Below the pieces are notes generated by a model. The model was not told the DNA's origin, did not search any database, and was given only the letters and a program-made list of their open reading frames with translations. 64,000 nt of DNA from Palsa-965 sp044448685 (GTDB taxonomy: Bacteria > Bacteroidota > Bacteroidia > Palsa-965): the NCBI GenBank assembly GCA_044448685.1, contig JBIOHC010000017.1:9612-73611 (forward strand), in the 5' to 3' direction. The translations under genes and the position numbers were made by a program. Of the stretch, positions 60,940-64,000 are shown piece by piece (the stretch's first letter is position 1; each line of letters starts with the position of its first letter).

Positions 60940-61215
60940 TAGGAATTGTGAAATAGAATTTCGCTTTCCTTATGCAAGCGTTGAAACATATGAAATATTT
61001 TTTTCTGATATTCTTCGTTGATTCCCGTCCCATTATTCGGGATAGAAAATTCCCATTCCCCTGGCCTTTCTTTGCAATGAATGGCTATTCCGGGGGCCCC
61101 ACTTCTCTTTTATGAACCTAATTGCATTGCTGATTTGGAAAGTGATTAAATATACGTCAGAGTCTTCGGGCTTCATCTTTATTTCGGTGAACTGTGATTT
61201 GAAGGAGGTAAACAC
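60940..61215 (-). pseudogene. Histidine kinase remnant (HATPase part), frameshifted and truncated
   Basis: One frame reads EDSDVYLITFQISNAIRFIKEK, like the FQNLIxNAIKF segment of light-sensor type histidine kinases. Near 61098-61105 the match moves to another frame and continues IAIHCKERPGEWEFSIPNNG, then TGINEEYQKKIFHMFQRLHK, the G1 region, and ends with a stop at 60940-60942 before the GTGIGLAI part. So the C-terminus is missing and a frameshift is needed; the H-box and sensor part upstream are lost too. This fits a decayed partner of the response regulator next to it. Confidence 0.75.
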
Positions 61216-61341
61216 CCTGTTGCGGTATGTGAAGGTGGTCCAGCCCGCTTAACCGGGTATAGTCGTTTATACTTACTTAAAACCGCTTAGGCATATGCGT
61301 TTATTTACATTTGAAAACCCTGGAATAACAGGTATGAAATA

Positions 61342-62382
61342 ATGAGAAAACATATTCTTTTTACCGTCTCTTGCCTGACAGTTTTGTTTACCGGTGCAAG
61401 CCTTGCAGATACGATACAGTCTCATACAGGCTTTGAGATTGAAAAAATATGTATCAAATCTGTTCACTATCATGCCGCTGATCCGAAAAGCCGCGTCGCC
61501 ATGTTCGGTGATACAGTTATTATTACTGTATCCAACTCAGAAGAGATAGAACGGAAGAGAAGCATGAAGAATCCTATTGTGCTGTATATAAACCGGAATC
61601 CCTTTGGACATATCAACGGGCATCTGGCCGGATCTCAGAACAATGAAATCAAGTTCATCCTGAACCGGTATTCGGAAGAAAATGATAACTGGGATCAGGT
61701 ACTGCGCTCCGGATTTATTACCAAAGGTATATACCTCGGTGTAGGGCTTCAGGATGGAAGCCTCGTCACACCTGTATCCTATCCTATTTTATTTACACTT
61801 CGTACACCGGCGGAAACCATTCCATTTATCAGTGTTTGTGTGATTATTATAGGCTTTACCATTTATCTGGTATGGAAACGTAAGCTGCTCATGGAGAAAA
61901 ACGGGGAGTATTATGTGTATAGCCTGTCCAGTATGCACCTTTTTTTCTGGACCCTCATCATTCTTCTTTCCTATATGCTCATCTGGTTTGTTTGTGACGA
62001 TATGAATTCAATTGATCCAAGCACCCTCATCCTTCTCGGTATCAGCGCGGGGACAGCCAGTGCATCGGGTATTATCAATGGTTCAAAAGAGAATGCAGGG
62101 AAGCTGAAAGCCAGGCCTTCCCGGGGTATTCTGAATGATATCCTCTGTGCTGAAGAGGATATCAGCATGAACCGGTATCAGATTGTGGTATTCAACCTCG
62201 TAATAGGAGCATTTTTTATCTATAAAACGGTGGGTGAACTGAAGATGCCTGTCCTCAATGAAACAGTGCTGGCTTTGCTGGGTATCAGTTCAGCAACCTA
62301 TGCAACCATTAAGGCTATTTCGGCCAAAGCTGCTTCAGGCAATCCAAAGCACGAAGAAGAAATTAAAAAAGAACCTTCTTAA
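61342..62382 (+). CDS. Membrane protein with periplasmic N-terminal domain, unknown
   Basis: A signal peptide ends at SLADTIQS; a periplasmic beta-type domain of about 150 residues follows (EIEKICIKSVHYHAADPKSRVAMFGDTV). Then there are four membrane segments, two before and two after a loop with SGIINGSKENAGKLKARPSRGILNDILC, and a basic C-terminus. The family is not recognised. Its last 20 bases overlap the end of the facing lysozyme gene. It has 346 residues. Confidence 0.7.
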   Translation: MRKHILFTVSCLTVLFTGASLADTIQSHTGFEIEKICIKSVHYHAADPKSRVAMFGDTVIITVSNSEEIERKRSMKNPIVLYINRNPFGHINGHLAGSQNNEIKFILNRYSEENDNWDQVLRSGFITKGIYLGVGLQDGSLVTPVSYPILFTLRTPAETIPFISVCVIIIGFTIYLVWKRKLLMEKNGEYYVYSLSSMHLFFWTLIILLSYMLIWFVCDDMNSIDPSTLILLGISAGTASASGIINGSKENAGKLKARPSRGILNDILCAEEDISMNRYQIVVFNLVIGAFFIYKTVGELKMPVLNETVLALLGISSATYATIKAISAKAASGNPKHEEEIKKEPS

Positions 62383-63520
62383 TATAAGCGGCCGGGAGAT
62401 AGGTGATATCCACATTACCCGTAACGCCCCTGATACGTTCTGAACAGGAAAACTGCCACATGGATATGAAGGGTGGATTGCTTGCGGATGCTCCGTTCAC
62501 GCTCATACCTGACGGAGGAGCAGAGGCATAGCGTGCAACCCAATAAGTATAATCGTCGAAATGACCTTTCAGATTCTCCTCATAAAAATATGCATAGGTG
62601 TAAAGGATTGGTTTTACCCCATAATGTTTTTCTATCAGGGAAATAAAAATCATCAGATTTTTTACGAACGTATTCTTGTCGACCAGCAGGGAGTTACAGC
62701 CGGCGCAGTCATATTCCAGATCAATGATAGGCAGCAGGTCGCCTTTTTTCAGCTGTACAGCACGGATGTAGTTGTTGGCTTGCAGAACCGGATCTTCGTC
62801 TGAAACAAAGAAATGATATGCACCCATCAGCGTAGTGCCGGTTTTGGCATGTTCCCAGTTATTCTTAAAATAAAAGTCGGTAATATCTGTGCCCTGAGTA
62901 GCCTTGACGATAAAAAATTTAAGCGGGGCAGGGAGTGTATCCTGATGCACACGGGTCCAGTCGATATTATTTTGCCAGGAAGAAACATCGATACCATAAT
63001 AGCCCAGGGGTTCCTCCGCTTTCTGGATGCGGAGTATTTTGCCGGGTTTAAGCTCATTACTTGTCAGGTCATTGGCGATTTTCAGACTTTGAACTGTCAC
63101 ATTATACTTTTTTGCTATGGTATAAAGGGTTTGCCCTTTCAGTACTTCATGCATTATGGTGGTGACATGGTATTGTTCTTCCAGGCCCGGATCAAGCAGA
63201 TAGAGTGTACGTGCATAATGGGTGGCACGGTCAGGGAAGGTGCCTGTTGAATCTTTTGGAAAGGAATGCCCGGCGTAGAGAAAAGGTTTATGTGTAAAAT
63301 TACAGGTGACGGTATCTTTCAAAACTTTGACCGGAGGAGGGATCTCTTTTTTAGGCCAGTGGAAATTCAGCTTATCCTTGTAGAGTACCTGCAGGTTAAG
63401 AACGAGGACAATGATATTGGCAGCCAGACCAAAACCTGTTATCCGGGTTATTCGTCTGTAGAAAGCCTCTTTTCTCAGTGCTTTGTGCGGGTAATAAGTG
63501 GCAGCTATGCGTGTTCCCAT
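62363..63520 (-). CDS. GH25 lysozyme with LysM domain
   Basis: An N-terminal membrane anchor (about residues 30-47, GFGLAANIIVLVLNLQVLY) is followed by a LysM domain at about 121-165 (HEVLKGQTLYTIAKKYNVTVQ) and a GH25 muramidase domain (YYGIDVSSWQNNIDW, FIVKATQGTDITD, GAYHFF, LLPIIDLEYDC and ISMWQFS). Catalytic Asp/Glu residues lie in the LPIIDLEYD segment. It would cleave peptidoglycan. The start ATG follows directly on the stop of the zinc-ribbon gene, so both are likely cotranscribed. It has 385 residues. Confidence 0.92.
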   Translation of the reverse strand: MGTRIAATYYPHKALRKEAFYRRITRITGFGLAANIIVLVLNLQVLYKDKLNFHWPKKEIPPPVKVLKDTVTCNFTHKPFLYAGHSFPKDSTGTFPDRATHYARTLYLLDPGLEEQYHVTTIMHEVLKGQTLYTIAKKYNVTVQSLKIANDLTSNELKPGKILRIQKAEEPLGYYGIDVSSWQNNIDWTRVHQDTLPAPLKFFIVKATQGTDITDFYFKNNWEHAKTGTTLMGAYHFFVSDEDPVLQANNYIRAVQLKKGDLLPIIDLEYDCAGCNSLLVDKNTFVKNLMIFISLIEKHYGVKPILYTYAYFYEENLKGHFDDYTYWVARYASAPPSGMSVNGASASNPPFISMWQFSCSERIRGVTGNVDITYLPAAYIKKVLF

Positions 63521-63880
63521 CTATTGCTCCTTTTCATTTCTTTTGACAAGCATGTACTGATCCTGATCCAGAGGAAGGTATCCATAGTCGTAGCAGAAGT
63601 AGTAGCTGTCTCCCTTCCGGCTTTGAAACACATTGGTATAATAATGAAAGTTAAAGCCTTTCTGAAGCAGTTTGGCCTTGGTGGTCTTGGTTGATTCGGA
63701 CGGCACCAGTTCTTCGAGTATTTTCCGGTTCCGTTTCAGCATACTGTTTACATTTCTGACGTAACGGTTGTTAACGCTGTTCATCTTATTGTTGTAACTA
63801 TTCCTGCAAATGTCAGAACAAAACTTTTTATCAATGCGCCCGATGATTGATTCAGCGCATTCCAGGCATTTCTTGCTCAT
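63521..63880 (-). CDS. Small zinc-ribbon protein, unknown
   Basis: The N-terminus CLECAESIIGRIDKKFCSDICRNSYN has four cysteines in a CxxC...CxxxC pattern, typical of a small zinc ribbon of the DUF2116 kind. The rest is basic, with VNSMLKRNRKILEELVPSESTKTTKAKLLQKGFNF and an aromatic tail (YYFCYDYGYLPLDQDQYMLVKR). The same plan occurs in Bacteroidota proteins annotated only as hypothetical. It has 119 residues and is followed by the lysozyme gene without a gap. Confidence 0.75.
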   Translation of the reverse strand: MSKKCLECAESIIGRIDKKFCSDICRNSYNNKMNSVNNRYVRNVNSMLKRNRKILEELVPSESTKTTKAKLLQKGFNFHYYTNVFQSRKGDSYYFCYDYGYLPLDQDQYMLVKRNEKEQ

Positions 63881-64000
63881 AGCATTAGGTTATTTTATAT
63901 AGATAAATCAATAAATTCTTTCGCAAGGACCCCTGGCATCAACAAAATAAAGAGGATGGTCGGAGATGAAAAAAAGAACAGGTATTGAAACGATGGTGTA

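Noticed and set aside
63966..64000. Start of a plus-strand gene at the window end
   Set aside because: ATG with a few Lys codons is open to the edge, but eleven codons are too few to judge.

Overview
The window is a stretch of a Bacteroidota chromosome, most like Chitinophagales or Sphingobacteriia. The signs are three secreted proteins with type IX secretion (T9SS) C-terminal sorting tails (positions 1-1002, 25189-26808, 45744-52199), many DUF families typical of the phylum (DUF4412, DUF4139, DUF6580, YXWGXW), a TonB receptor with a CarboxypepD_reg-like domain, and repeated TAnnTTTG-type -7 promoter boxes. No rRNA or tRNA gene was recognised and genus cannot be set.

Layout. 1-31 kb is mostly housekeeping: metG, an M20 peptidase and an LD-carboxypeptidase, yraN, an rluB-like pseudouridine synthase with a long basic extension, an AsmA protein, a histidine kinase, hemW, an Lrp regulator, a cysteine desulfurase, a peptide-type solute-binding lipoprotein, methylmalonyl-CoA epimerase, a HAD phosphatase, a membrane redoxin and a PAS-SpoIIE phosphatase. 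31.5-37.3 kb is rich in repeats: two unrelated tandem arrays with the same 21-bp period (19 and 7 units), a 119-bp MITE-like element, a 29-residue hydrophobic peptide gene, a TonB receptor, and a DUF559 nuclease gene placed between two direct copies of a five-hairpin composite repeat. 37.4-45.0 kb is a cobalamin regulon: a cobalamin riboswitch, then a BtuB-type receptor, DUF6580 membrane protein, Cys-rich CWC protein, CobU, an ATP pyrophosphatase, a BluB-CobT fusion, CobS and CobC. It supports corrinoid uptake, salvage and lower-ligand attachment; no corrin-ring synthesis genes are present. 45.1-64 kb carries hpf, a 2151-residue repeat protein, a cdsA/CDP-alcohol transferase pair, an orphan NTF2-fold immunity protein, a 7TM-PAS histidine kinase, a decayed histidine kinase fragment beside an orphan response regulator, a GH25 lysozyme and several lipoproteins.

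The strongest candidates for undescribed biology are the DUF559 nuclease with its paired composite hairpin repeats (36.48-37.24 kb), whose variable stems differ between copies yet stay base-paired, and the 21-bp dyad arrays (31.67-32.07 and 33.96-34.11 kb, with a small third one at 55.21 kb), which share period and design but not sequence. Other repeat families include a 61-bp repeat that brackets a single lipoprotein gene and a REP-like hairpin inserted in frame inside metG.
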